This document shows positions 34,884 to 42,071 of a stretch of DNA of 64,000 nucleotides, piece by piece; the stretch's first letter is position 1; each line of letters opens with the position of its first letter. The DNA is from Brucella daejeonensis (lineage in GTDB: Bacteria > Pseudomonadota > Alphaproteobacteria > Rhizobiales > Rhizobiaceae). The notes under the pieces are model-generated. The model made no database searches. It had not been told where the DNA came from and saw only the letters and a program-made list of their open reading frames with translations. Where the stretch lies: the NCBI RefSeq assembly GCF_014199265.1, contig NZ_JACIJG010000015.1:1-64000 (forward strand), in the 5' to 3' direction. Position numbers and translations under genes: made by a program.

Positions 34884-35522
34884 TTACTCGCGTGTCACCG
34901 AGAATCTGACCCGCCCCAGGATGCGGATCACGTCGCCGTCCTCGCCGCTGATCGGAATGGCTTCCTGGTATCGCGGATCATCGGATTCCGGCACAAGCCA
35001 CATTGCCCCGAATTCGTCCTGCCAGAGCTTCTTCACTGTTGCTTCGCGCAATCCGTCCGCTCGCTCTCGCTCGACGATATAACGTTTCCCCGCGATCAAA
35101 TCTTCCGGGCGCTCCAGTGCATCGGTAAAGACCAGCACTGTGCCATCCGGATAGCGCTTGTTCATTGATGGCCCCCTGGTTTCAGCCGCATGCAGTGAGA
35201 AATTCGACAGCGCCGGATCGTCCGGCACGGGAACTTCATACTGGTCTTCTATCGGCCATTCCCAAGTTTCCGCCCAAGCCCCGGCTTGTATCTGTCCCTT
35301 GACGGTTACGGTTCGCCCACCCTCACTGCCCACCAGTTCGGCTGTCGAAACCCCAAGCGCCTTTGCATAGGCCTGCAGTTTTTGCTCGGACAGTGTGCTC
35401 TTGGAGCTTTCCGCCCGATGGACCGTCTGCCAGTGCACGCCCAACTTCTCGCCGAGCGCACCCTGCGAGAGTCCCTGTGCTTCCCTGATTTCTCTGATCC
35501 TGTTCTTCATGGCGGGCATCAT
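34884..35522 (-). CDS. Phage repressor, HTH plus S24 (LexA-like) peptidase domain
   Basis: The 212-residue CI-type repressor has an N-terminal helix-turn-helix (about residues 8-62, AQGLSQGALGEKLGVHWQTVHRAE) and a C-terminal S24 self-cleavage domain. Catalytic Ser119 lies in RGPSMNKRYPDGT, and the general-base Lys is one of Lys164/165. An Ala-Gly pair in QIQAGAWAE is the probable cleavage site. It should hold lysogeny until RecA activation. The start is ambiguous between 35522, 35519 and 35510 (MKNRIREIREA). None has a good ribosome site. Confidence 0.92.
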   Translation of the reverse strand: MMPAMKNRIREIREAQGLSQGALGEKLGVHWQTVHRAESSKSTLSEQKLQAYAKALGVSTAELVGSEGGRTVTVKGQIQAGAWAETWEWPIEDQYEVPVPDDPALSNFSLHAAETRGPSMNKRYPDGTVLVFTDALERPEDLIAGKRYIVERERADGLREATVKKLWQDEFGAMWLVPESDDPRYQEAIPISGEDGDVIRILGRVRFSVTRE

Positions 35523-35528
35523 ATCAGC

Positions 35529-35597
35529 ATCGCTAAATCTGCGTTATCGAAAAAAATGCGATATTGCCCTTGACTTTCACATCGCAATTTGTGCGAT
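35529..35597. promoter_or_regulatory. Right operator cluster, three 17-bp sites
   Basis: Sites are ATCGCT-AAATC-TGCGTT (35529-35545), ATCGAA-AAAAA-TGCGAT (35546-35562) and ATCGCA-ATTTG-TGCGAT (35581-35597). The first two abut, the third is 18 bp away and lies within the rightward promoter. The arrangement recalls lambda OR: a perfect site over the early promoter and weaker sites toward the repressor gene. Confidence 0.85.
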
Positions 35598-35599
35598 AT
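35570..35599 (+). promoter_or_regulatory. Rightward early promoter (PR-like)
   Basis: TTGACT (35570-35575), an 18-base spacer and CGATAT (35594-35599) lie just before the Cro-like gene. The perfect operator ATCGCA-N5-TGCGAT fills the spacer. The -10 box is identical to that of the leftward promoter. Confidence 0.75.
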
Positions 35600-35620
35600 A
35601 GGGAGGCAAAGGAGCACGCT

Positions 35621-35863
35621 ATGAAACTTGCAGACTGGCGTAAACGAGAGGGGCTTTCGTGTGATGATATCGCGCGCAGACTTGAAATCACTGCGGTGCG
35701 CGGCGGTTCCAGCGTGTGGAATTGGGAAACCGGACGCGCGCGGGCTGACGCCGATATCATCGACAGGATCGAGATTCTGACCAAGGGCGAGGTATCGCCG
35801 CTCGATATGCACCGTACCCGTCTCGACTGGCTGCGCCAGAACAGGAGCGATGAGGCCGCATGA
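35621..35863 (+). CDS. Cro-like helix-turn-helix protein
   Basis: The 80-residue protein starts at ATG 35621 after AAAGGAGC and is mostly one HTH domain (KLADWRKREGLSCDDIARRLEITAVRGGSSVWNWETGRARADADIIDRIEILTKG). Divergent orientation to the repressor with shared operators between makes a Cro role likely. A 19-residue upstream extension reads through the operator and is rejected. Confidence 0.82.
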   Translation: MKLADWRKREGLSCDDIARRLEITAVRGGSSVWNWETGRARADADIIDRIEILTKGEVSPLDMHRTRLDWLRQNRSDEAA

Positions 35864-36420
35864 TGCTGAAACCCCTCCGCCGCCTCGACGATGCAGCCTG
35901 CGCTTTCCTGACCGGGCATTCGCGCCGCGATCTCGACCGGGTACGCCTGCGCCGCCTGAAAATCCTTGTCCGCCGGGAAATCGCCCGGCTGGAGCGCGAA
36001 GCGCGCGAGCATGAATATTACTCATTTCGTGCGACCTTCTGCCGTTCTTTAGCGCAATCGCTTGCGAGCCGCCTTGAAGGCGTCGTCAATCGCGTTGATG
36101 GTGAGTCCTACCGAATTTTGCTGGATCATCTGCATATCGAGCGCATCAACCTTCACGCCCGCCGCAAATTTCAGTGGGACGACTGGCATTCGCTCGACGA
36201 CTTCGACAAGGCGCGCATTCACTGCCCGGTAATGCCGGTAATCGATCCGACCGGCAAGCAATACGGCAAGCTCTTCGAGGGCCTTGGTGACTGCCGCATT
36301 TTTGATCCGTTCCATGACAAGGGCGGTTTCCGCATTCGGCATTGGCATCGCGTTCTGGCTCCGTTTTTCCGGTGGCGGGCGCGCCCCTTGCAGCGTGTGA
36401 AGGTTAGCGGCCCGCCGTGA
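35860..36420 (+). CDS. Uncertain phage ORF downstream of the Cro-like gene
   Basis: An ATGA overlap with the Cro-like gene and good codon use in the first 55 residues (basic, helical: RVRLRRLKILVRREIARLEREAREHEYY) suggest a real gene start. After about position 36030 codon use deteriorates, and the frame runs opposite a - strand frame that looks more protein-like. The true product may be shorter than 186 residues, or a frame change may be present. No domain is recognised. Confidence 0.35.
   Translation: MMLKPLRRLDDAACAFLTGHSRRDLDRVRLRRLKILVRREIARLEREAREHEYYSFRATFCRSLAQSLASRLEGVVNRVDGESYRILLDHLHIERINLHARRKFQWDDWHSLDDFDKARIHCPVMPVIDPTGKQYGKLFEGLGDCRIFDPFHDKGGFRIRHWHRVLAPFFRWRARPLQRVKVSGPP
36049..36348 (-). 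CDS. Antisense-lying phage protein of unknown function
   Basis: The 99-residue frame from ATG 36348 has GGAG eight bases upstream and regular GC-ending codons. It encodes a helical protein, IKNAAVTKALEELAVLLAGRID and GLTINAIDDAFKAARKRLR. It lies opposite the 3' two thirds of the + strand frame at 35860-36420, so one of the two is likely spurious, and I favour this one. No domain is recognised. Confidence 0.5.
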   Translation of the reverse strand: MPMPNAETALVMERIKNAAVTKALEELAVLLAGRIDYRHYRAVNARLVEVVERMPVVPLKFAAGVKVDALDMQMIQQNSVGLTINAIDDAFKAARKRLR

Positions 36421-36454
36421 TGATCTGACCCCGGCAAACTGACACCCCAACCCC

Positions 36455-36499
36455 TTTCCCACCATGGGAAAAACTTGCGGCTTTTCCCGCCACGGGAAA
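36455..36499. promoter_or_regulatory. Operator pair TTTCCC-N5-GGGAAA
   Basis: Two 17-bp inverted repeats, TTTCCC-ACCAT-GGGAAA (36455-36471) and TTTCCC-GCCAC-GGGAAA (36483-36499), lie 28 bp apart. The second ends 24 bp before the start of the CII-like gene. The same 6-N5-6 geometry as the repressor sites, but another sequence, points to a second phage regulator acting here, perhaps the gene product itself. Confidence 0.72.
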
Positions 36500-36523
36500 G
36501 CTTTGCCTTTCGAGGAAGCCCCC

Positions 36524-37030
36524 ATGAACCAACTGACCGATGCATGGTTTTACCGGATCAAGGCAGCACAGAACGAACTCATCAAATATTGCGGCGGTAT
36601 CGAGCAGGTCACGAAGCTCATATCGCTTTCAAAAAGCCAGGTGGGGCGTTGGAATAACCCGCTCGACCCGGACATGATGCCGGTTCACATCGTCTGCCAG
36701 CTCGAAGCGCAATGCGGCGTACCCAGCGTGACTTCGGTCATGGCGGCGCTGAATAATCGGCGGCTGGCCGAACCGGATGACGACGCCCTGCGCGCCGCCG
36801 GGAATTTGCTGACCGCCCATTCGGAGGTTGTCCGCAGCGTGGGCGAAGTGATGAGCATCGGCGCGCAGGTCTTTGCCGATGGCAAGGTTACAGGCACCGA
36901 GGCGATGCAACTCGACAAGCCTGCAGCCGATGCCGAGCGAAGGCTTGGTGAATTGCGCCGTGAGCTTTCAGGCCACATCGCCAATGCCCGGCGCGGCGAC
37001 CCTGCGCTCCGCGTCATCGGGGATGACTGA
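36524..37030 (+). CDS. CII-like phage regulatory protein
   Basis: The 168-residue protein starts at ATG 36524 (GAGGAA upstream). Residues about 10-70 (AAQNELIKYCGGIEQVTKLISLSKSQVGRWNNPLDPDMMPVHIVCQLEAQCGVPSVTSVMAAL) have the helix-turn-helix and acidic-turn layout of phage CII-type regulators. The C-terminal half (TAHSEVVRSVGEVMSIG...AERRLGELRRELSGHI) is helical and probably oligomerises. It may activate or repress middle genes, with a paired operator just upstream. Confidence 0.7.
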   Translation: MNQLTDAWFYRIKAAQNELIKYCGGIEQVTKLISLSKSQVGRWNNPLDPDMMPVHIVCQLEAQCGVPSVTSVMAALNNRRLAEPDDDALRAAGNLLTAHSEVVRSVGEVMSIGAQVFADGKVTGTEAMQLDKPAADAERRLGELRRELSGHIANARRGDPALRVIGDD

Positions 37031-37032
37031 CC

Positions 37033-37161
37033 ATGGCCAGCCATCCTCCAAAAGAACCTTCTGTCGCAAGCGTCCTTCTTCTGGTCGCCTCCTGCTGCAT
37101 CGGCGCAACCATTGCCGGGGCTTATGCCGCCATTCTGTTCTGGCCGGCGGTGATGCGATGA
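37033..37161 (+). CDS. Small phage membrane protein (42 residues)
   Basis: The frame starting two bases after the CII-like stop gives 42 residues with one hydrophobic helix (SVLLLVASCCIGATIAGAYAAILFW). Its stop overlaps the ATG of the methyltransferase gene as ATGA, which supports translation. The function is unknown. Confidence 0.5.
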   Translation: MASHPPKEPSVASVLLLVASCCIGATIAGAYAAILFWPAVMR

Positions 37162-38384
37162 CGATCAGCCTGCTCGACAGTCGCGTGGAAATCATTGTCG
37201 ACGACGTTATGGCCGCGCTTGCCCGGATGCCGTCCGATAGCGTGGATTGTGTCGTTACCTCGCCACCTTATTGGGGCCTGCGCTCATATATCGCCGATGG
37301 CGATCCGCTCAAGCCGCTGGAAATCGGGCTTGAACCAACACTCGCGGCACATCTGGAAACAATGGTCGCGGTGTTCGAGAAAGTACGTCGCGTGCTGAAA
37401 CCCACCGGCACATGCTGGATCAATTATGGCGACTGCTATGCCACCACGCCGAACGGCAAATCCGCTGCCGATTATAAGGCAGAAGGCACCGATGATCGCA
37501 CCTTTCGGGACAAGCCTTTCTCGACCATTGGTGGCGGAATCAAGCCGAAAGACCTTCTGATGATCCCGAACCGGCTGGCGATCGCACTTCAAGACGCGGG
37601 CTGGTGGGTGCGCTCGGAAATCATCTGGGGCAAGTCCAATCCGATGCCGGATTCTTCCGGTGCCTATCGCCCATCCACCGCGCATGAAAAGATTTTCATG
37701 CTGACGAAATCCGATGACGGCGACGTTTGGCGCGCGCGCGATACGGGCGAGATTTCCTTTGGCCCGGACCTCTCGGAGCGCTGCGCGTTCATCACTGACC
37801 CGTCACGCGAAGGTGCTCGTTGGACACGCATGGGCTCTTATTATGATGCCGAGGCTGTCAGGCAGGTCAGCGCAACGGGCCTCGCGCACCCCGTGCAGGG
37901 ATGGGCAACCGGAAGCGAAACGCCCCACACTGCAGTCGCTCATAACAGCGTCAGAAAAGACAAGCAGCGCGGCCATGATCGGAGCCATGACGGCTTCAAA
38001 GGTCGATGGGATCAGATGACGAAGGAAGAACAAGGCGCAAATGGCCGGTTTCTTCGCAATTTCGAGCCTGCGCCTCTTTCTGTCTGGCCGATTGCCACCA
38101 AGCCGTTTTCCGAAGCGCATTTCGCCACCTTCCCGCCGGAACTGGCAGAGCGCTGCATCCTTGCGGGTTGCCCGAAGGATGGGCTTGTCCTCGATCCATT
38201 CGGTGGGGCCGGAACCACGGGGCTTGTAGCCGCGCGCCATAACCGCCGCGCCACGCTGATCGAGCTGAACCCGGAATATGCCGACATCACCAGACGCCGC
38301 ATAGAAAAAGAATGGCGCGTCAATGACGCGCCATTCGCTGCGACCGATTTCGGCCCTCTGTTCAATACGGAGGTAGCAGGTTGA
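37158..38384 (+). CDS. Beta-class DNA methyltransferase (N6-adenine or N4-cytosine)
   Basis: The 408-residue enzyme has the catalytic motif TSPPYWGLR (residues 34-42) ahead of the AdoMet motif DPFGGAGTTGLVAARHNRR (about residue 345), the order of beta-class amino-methyltransferases (CcrM/M.HinfI group). No restriction gene lies nearby, so it is an orphan phage methylase, likely masking phage DNA from host restriction or acting on host epigenetic sites. The start at 37158 overlaps the small membrane gene. A longer upstream frame overlaps the CII-like gene and is rejected. Confidence 0.9.
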   Translation: MTISLLDSRVEIIVDDVMAALARMPSDSVDCVVTSPPYWGLRSYIADGDPLKPLEIGLEPTLAAHLETMVAVFEKVRRVLKPTGTCWINYGDCYATTPNGKSAADYKAEGTDDRTFRDKPFSTIGGGIKPKDLLMIPNRLAIALQDAGWWVRSEIIWGKSNPMPDSSGAYRPSTAHEKIFMLTKSDDGDVWRARDTGEISFGPDLSERCAFITDPSREGARWTRMGSYYDAEAVRQVSATGLAHPVQGWATGSETPHTAVAHNSVRKDKQRGHDRSHDGFKGRWDQMTKEEQGANGRFLRNFEPAPLSVWPIATKPFSEAHFATFPPELAERCILAGCPKDGLVLDPFGGAGTTGLVAARHNRRATLIELNPEYADITRRRIEKEWRVNDAPFAATDFGPLFNTEVAG

Positions 38385-38392
38385 TGCCTGAT

Positions 38393-38821
38393 TTATTCAG
38401 CCGCCTCCAGGCCGATGACCAGCCTTTGCCCCATAGCCTCAAGCGCTGCTATCATAAGCGGAAGCTTGGTCGCGGTATCAGGATCAAGCAGACGGCGTGC
38501 TTCCTTCTCGTCCTTTCCGATACGGCGGGCAAGTTCGGTTCTCGATATGCCCGAAGCGCGGAAAGTCTCGATCACGGCGATCTTGGTTGCCACATCGGCA
38601 TCCGGCCAGATCAATTCTCCCTCCGATTTCGCTTCGGGCAGTTCCCGACCCATCTCAAGATAGGTGAGCAGCGCCACACCGAGCGCGTCCGAAGCCTGCT
38701 CGCGGGCATCCGCCATATCGTTACCTTCGGTGATGGCTTCCGGCACATCCGGAAATGTCACGATGAAGCCGCCCTCCCGCTCGGTAGGCTCGAACACGGC
38801 TGCGTAAGCATATGTTCTCAT
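38393..38821 (-). CDS. hicB: HicB-type antitoxin
   Basis: The 142-residue protein has the HicB partial RNase H-like fold at the N-terminus (MRTYAYAAVFEPTEREGGFIVTFPDVPEAITEGNDMADAREQASDAL) and a DNA-binding HTH at the C-terminus (IAVIETFRASGISRTELARRIGKDEKEARRLLDP). It should neutralise HicA and bind the operon promoter. It follows hicA by 38 bp on the - strand. The start at 38821 is where the family begins. Confidence 0.9.
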   Translation of the reverse strand: MRTYAYAAVFEPTEREGGFIVTFPDVPEAITEGNDMADAREQASDALGVALLTYLEMGRELPEAKSEGELIWPDADVATKIAVIETFRASGISRTELARRIGKDEKEARRLLDPDTATKLPLMIAALEAMGQRLVIGLEAAE

Positions 38822-38859
38822 TCTTCTAGCCCTTTGTTCCTTTGTGTGGCGGGAGGGGC

Positions 38860-39057
38860 TCAAATGAGCCCCAACCCTTTCTTGATCTTCGCAGCGGTCT
38901 TGGGATCGATTTCCCGGCTTGGCAGTGTGGTGAAGCGATCCCCCACCCATACTGTTGCGTGCCCGCCTTTTCCTTTGCGCTTGCTGACCCGGAAGGCCAG
39001 CCCCTGCGCCTTTGCCTCATCCCTTAGTTCGGCGATGAAGCGGTCTCGTTTGTCCAT
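38860..39057 (-). CDS. hicA: HicA-type mRNA interferase toxin
   Basis: The 65-residue protein has the HicA core, with the catalytic His33 in KGKGGHATVWVGDRFTTLPSRE and the terminal segment IDPKTAAKIKKGLGLI. It cleaves mRNA when free of HicB. The toxin gene comes first in the operon, as is usual for hicAB. On a prophage the pair could stabilise lysogeny or act in abortive infection. Confidence 0.88.
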   Translation of the reverse strand: MDKRDRFIAELRDEAKAQGLAFRVSKRKGKGGHATVWVGDRFTTLPSREIDPKTAAKIKKGLGLI

Positions 39058-39085
39058 CGGGTTCTCCGTGCTGGCAAGGATAATT

Positions 39086-39134
39086 TCGGATATTTTTGTC
39101 CGAATGTCAAGTGCATTCGGATATTTTTGTCCGA
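39086..39134. promoter_or_regulatory. hicAB operator pair and promoter
   Basis: TCGGA-TATTTTTG-TCCGA occurs identically at 39086-39103 and 39117-39134, 31 bp apart (three helical turns). Between them, on the - strand, TTGACA (39110-39105) is the probable -35 box of hicAB. A HicB oligomer binding both sites would shut its own promoter, and perhaps the divergent small gene too. Confidence 0.72.
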
Positions 39135-39153
39135 TTTCCTCAGGGACAAAGTC

Positions 39154-39408
39154 ATGACCGGCTGCGCCTCATCGAAAACCGATTTCACCGCGCTCGGCAT
39201 GTATGTGGACAGGAAGCGCATCCTCGCGCACTTGACCTTCAGCGCCGTTGCCCGGCTCTGCGATATTGCAACTGACGATGTGCGCCGGGTCATTAACGGC
39301 AGTCCGGTCGGCCCTGACGCCGTGCAGGCGCTCTGCGACTGGCTGGAGCGTTCCCCTTCCTTTTTCGACACTCATTCACTCACCGCCAAACGGGAGGCCT
39401 ATCCATGA
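39154..39408 (+). CDS. Small phage protein, possible DNA-binding
   Basis: The 84-residue product from ATG 39154 (AGGGACA upstream) has a helix-turn-helix-like stretch, FSAVARLCDIATDDVRRVINGSPVGPDAVQALCDWLE. It is divergent from hicA and shares its regulatory region, and its stop overlaps the next gene. No family is recognised. Confidence 0.6.
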   Translation: MTGCASSKTDFTALGMYVDRKRILAHLTFSAVARLCDIATDDVRRVINGSPVGPDAVQALCDWLERSPSFFDTHSLTAKREAYP

Positions 39409-39650
39409 CGACATTCGGGAAGCCCGGCAGCATTACGCCTGCAAGTTTCACACCCGACCTGCCCACAATCATGATTATCGAAGGGCTGGCGCTCCTCCGC
39501 GAAATGGGAATGACCCAAAGCGAAATCGCCAAGGCTTCTGGCATGTCGGTCTATAAGGTCCGCTCCTATTTCAGCACCATTTGCCGCTCCTGGAGCCTTG
39601 ACCAATGCTGGGGCGTGCGTGGCCGTGAAGAAACCGGGAGTGCGCAATGA
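39405..39650 (+). CDS. Small helix-turn-helix phage protein
   Basis: The 81-residue protein contains LALLREMGMTQSEIAKASGMSVYKVRSYFSTI, a clear HTH of the sigma-70-region-4/transposase type. It overlaps both neighbours by ATGA and is therefore coupled to the cytosine methyltransferase. A control role for the methylase is inferred from position only. Confidence 0.65.
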   Translation: MTTFGKPGSITPASFTPDLPTIMIIEGLALLREMGMTQSEIAKASGMSVYKVRSYFSTICRSWSLDQCWGVRGREETGSAQ

Positions 39651-41641
39651 GCCTTCCCCTGATCGTTGATTCCTTCGCAGGCGGCGGCGGCGCCTCGACC
39701 GGCATAGAAATGGCCTTGGGCCGCTCGCCCGATATTGCCATCAACCACAATGCGGCAGCGCTCGCGCTGCATGAGGCAAACCATCCGCAAACGCTGCATC
39801 TGTCGGAAAATGTCTACAAGATCGACCCGCTCGACTATCTGCGCGGCGCGCATGTTGGGCTTGGCTGGTTTTCGCCGGATTGCAAGCACTTCTCGAAAGC
39901 CAAGGGCGGCAAGCCTGTCGAGCGCAACATTCGCGATCTCGCCTGGATCATTCCGGGCTGGATAGAGCGCATCCAGAAAAGCGGCGGCAGGGTCGATGTT
40001 GTCATTCTCGAAAACGTCGAGGAATTTCAGGATTACGGCCCGCTGATCGAGACCGCGCGCGGACTGATGCCCGACCCGGAACACAAGGGCGAATATTTCA
40101 AAAAATGGTGTCGCAAGATCCGCTCGCTCGGCGGCAAGATCGAGTGGCGCGAGCTGCGCGCCTGCGATTATGGCGCACCGACGATCCGCAAGCGCTTTTT
40201 CGCTGTCATCCGCTTTGATGGTCAACCCATCGTTTGGCCGACGCCGACGCATGGTTCACCGGACGATCCAGACGTGATCGCAGGGCGCAAGCTGCCTTGG
40301 CGCTGTGCCTATGAAATCATCGACTGGTCGCTGCCTTGCCCTTCCATTTTCGATACATCCGCCCAAGTCATGGATAAGCACGGGCTGCGCGCCGTGCGCC
40401 CGCTTGCCGACAACACGATGGCGCGTGTCGCGCGCGGCATGAAGCGCTATGTTCTGGATGCCGAACGCCCTTTCCTCGTCAATCTCACTCACGGCGGACG
40501 CATCGAGGCAATCGACGAGCCGTTCAAGACCATCACGGGCGCGCATCGCGGCGAAAAGGCGCTCGTTTCGCCCACTGTAATCAACATTACTCCGAACTTG
40601 TCCGAAGGCAGCATAGCGGACCCGTTACAAAGTATTGCCGCGCCATCCGCTGTGATCGTTCCGCATCTGATGACGATGCGCAATGCGGGCAAGCCCTTCA
40701 ATGGTGCGGGTGAGCCAACGCATACCATCACGGCAGGTGGGGCCGGGCTGACCGTTGTCGCGCCGGTGCTTACCGCCGCGCAACACGGCGGCTCTATCCG
40801 GTCGATTAATAGTCCGTCGCATACCATCACGGCCAGCACGAAAGATCAGAACAGTGTCATAGTTCCGACGCTGGTCGGGTGCGGTGGCCGTGCAGGGCAG
40901 AGCCGCCCTCGCGGTGCCGACGAACCGATGCACACAACCACTGCCAAGGCCGATACGTGCATCGCGACCGCATTCGTTGCTCGCGATTTCGGCACTTCGA
41001 CTGGCCACGGCCTCGATGAGCCTGCCCACACGGTCATGCCGGAAGGTCAAGGGAAATCCCGCCTGATCACCGCTTATATGGCGCAGCATAATAATGACAG
41101 CCGCCGCGAGGGTGGCGTCAATCCGGGCCGTTCCATGGGCGAGCCGGTATCGACCGTCACGCAAACCGGCTCACAGCAAAGCGTCGTGGCGCCATATCTG
41201 CAAGCCTATTACGGCACTGGCGATGGTGGTGAAGAAAACCATCCTGTCAGGACCGTGACCACGAAGGACCGGCACGGCCATGTCGAGGCCGCGCTCGACG
41301 TGCCACCTTTCACACCAGCACAGGCCGAACGGGCGCGTGAGGTTGCCGCGTTCCTGCGCTCCTATGGTTTTTGGGATGAGCGCGAGTTCGTAACCATCGA
41401 AGCGGGCGGCATTGTCTATGTCATCGTGGATATCGGAATGCGTATGCTCGTGCCCCGCGAGCTTTATCTCGCGCAAGGATTTCCGGCTGAGTACGAAATC
41501 GAGCGCGGCATCAATGGCGAGCTTTTCTCGAAATCGGTGCAGGTTTCCTGTTGCGGCAACAGCGTTTCGCCACCGGTTGCCGCCGCGCTCGTCGCCGCGA
41601 ATTGCAGCCATCTGGCCCTTCACATAGAGGCAGCGGAATGA
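39647..41641 (+). CDS. C5-cytosine DNA methyltransferase with internal repeats
   Basis: The 664-residue enzyme has motif I DSFAGGGGASTGIEMA (8-23), motif IV GWFSPDCKHFS with catalytic Cys79, motif VI LENVEEF (121-127) and, at the far C-terminus, motif X CGNSVSPPVAAAL (636-648). Between residues 291 and 550, where the target-recognition domain should be, eight degenerate units of about 20-45 residues share the pattern xP-x-h-T-I-T-x-n-V-x-P-x-L (for example at 291, 356, 389, 426, 458, 499 and 532). No restriction partner is present. Specificity is unknown. Confidence 0.9.
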   Translation: MSLPLIVDSFAGGGGASTGIEMALGRSPDIAINHNAAALALHEANHPQTLHLSENVYKIDPLDYLRGAHVGLGWFSPDCKHFSKAKGGKPVERNIRDLAWIIPGWIERIQKSGGRVDVVILENVEEFQDYGPLIETARGLMPDPEHKGEYFKKWCRKIRSLGGKIEWRELRACDYGAPTIRKRFFAVIRFDGQPIVWPTPTHGSPDDPDVIAGRKLPWRCAYEIIDWSLPCPSIFDTSAQVMDKHGLRAVRPLADNTMARVARGMKRYVLDAERPFLVNLTHGGRIEAIDEPFKTITGAHRGEKALVSPTVINITPNLSEGSIADPLQSIAAPSAVIVPHLMTMRNAGKPFNGAGEPTHTITAGGAGLTVVAPVLTAAQHGGSIRSINSPSHTITASTKDQNSVIVPTLVGCGGRAGQSRPRGADEPMHTTTAKADTCIATAFVARDFGTSTGHGLDEPAHTVMPEGQGKSRLITAYMAQHNNDSRREGGVNPGRSMGEPVSTVTQTGSQQSVVAPYLQAYYGTGDGGEENHPVRTVTTKDRHGHVEAALDVPPFTPAQAERAREVAAFLRSYGFWDEREFVTIEAGGIVYVIVDIGMRMLVPRELYLAQGFPAEYEIERGINGELFSKSVQVSCCGNSVSPPVAAALVAANCSHLALHIEAAE

Positions 41642-41823
41642 CCTCTCCTGTCCAATTCCCCTATCTCTACCGCTGGAACCGGCAGGGCTGTAAAGACCAA
41701 TCATGTGCGGTCGATGTACGCGCCAAGGTCATGAACTCCTGTCTGGTCCGTTTCCCCGATGGTTACACCATGGTGACAAGTCGCAATGCGCTTGCTCGCC
41801 TGAAAGATACTGGTGCAGCATGA
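41638..41823 (+). CDS. Small conserved phage protein
   Basis: The 61-residue product (FPYLYRWNRQGCKDQSCAVDVRAK...VRFPDGYTMVTSRNALARL) overlaps the methyltransferase stop as ATGA and its own stop overlaps the next start. I know similar short proteins from rhizobial prophages, without known function. Confidence 0.62.
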   Translation: MTSPVQFPYLYRWNRQGCKDQSCAVDVRAKVMNSCLVRFPDGYTMVTSRNALARLKDTGAA

Positions 41824-42071
41824 CCCTTACCAGCAACCGATACTTTGCACGCTGCGTGTCAGACAAAAACCCGGATAATCCTTTCTGGTACGTGGCAGAC
41901 GGTGGGCCGCAAGGCTTGAATGTAACCGTTAAATTGCAACGAATAATCTATTGTGATCTCGGTATCAGCGAATTCTATTTTGTACTGTCCAAAGAAGGAG
42001 CAGAGGCGCTCGCCGAGTTGGCCAATCAAAAACGCATTGATTGGAGGGCACCTGAATGGGCGAGATACTAA
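41820..42071 (+). CDS. Small phage protein of unknown function
   Basis: The 83 residues include NPFWYVADGGPQGLNVTVKLQRI and LSKEGAEALAELANQ. There is no recognised domain. Coupling to the previous gene by ATGA and a 16-bp overlap with the primase gene support expression. Confidence 0.58.
   Translation: MTLTSNRYFARCVSDKNPDNPFWYVADGGPQGLNVTVKLQRIIYCDLGISEFYFVLSKEGAEALAELANQKRIDWRAPEWARY

Noticed and set aside
36873..37157. N-terminal extension of the beta-class methyltransferase
   Set aside because: The upstream open frame overlaps the CII-like gene out of frame. The ATG at 37158 is coupled to the preceding stop and starts where the family starts.
37033..39408. Complete restriction-modification system
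   Set aside because: Methyltransferases are present at 37158 and 39647, but no endonuclease gene lies beside either. The intervening genes are hicA, hicB and small HTH-like proteins.
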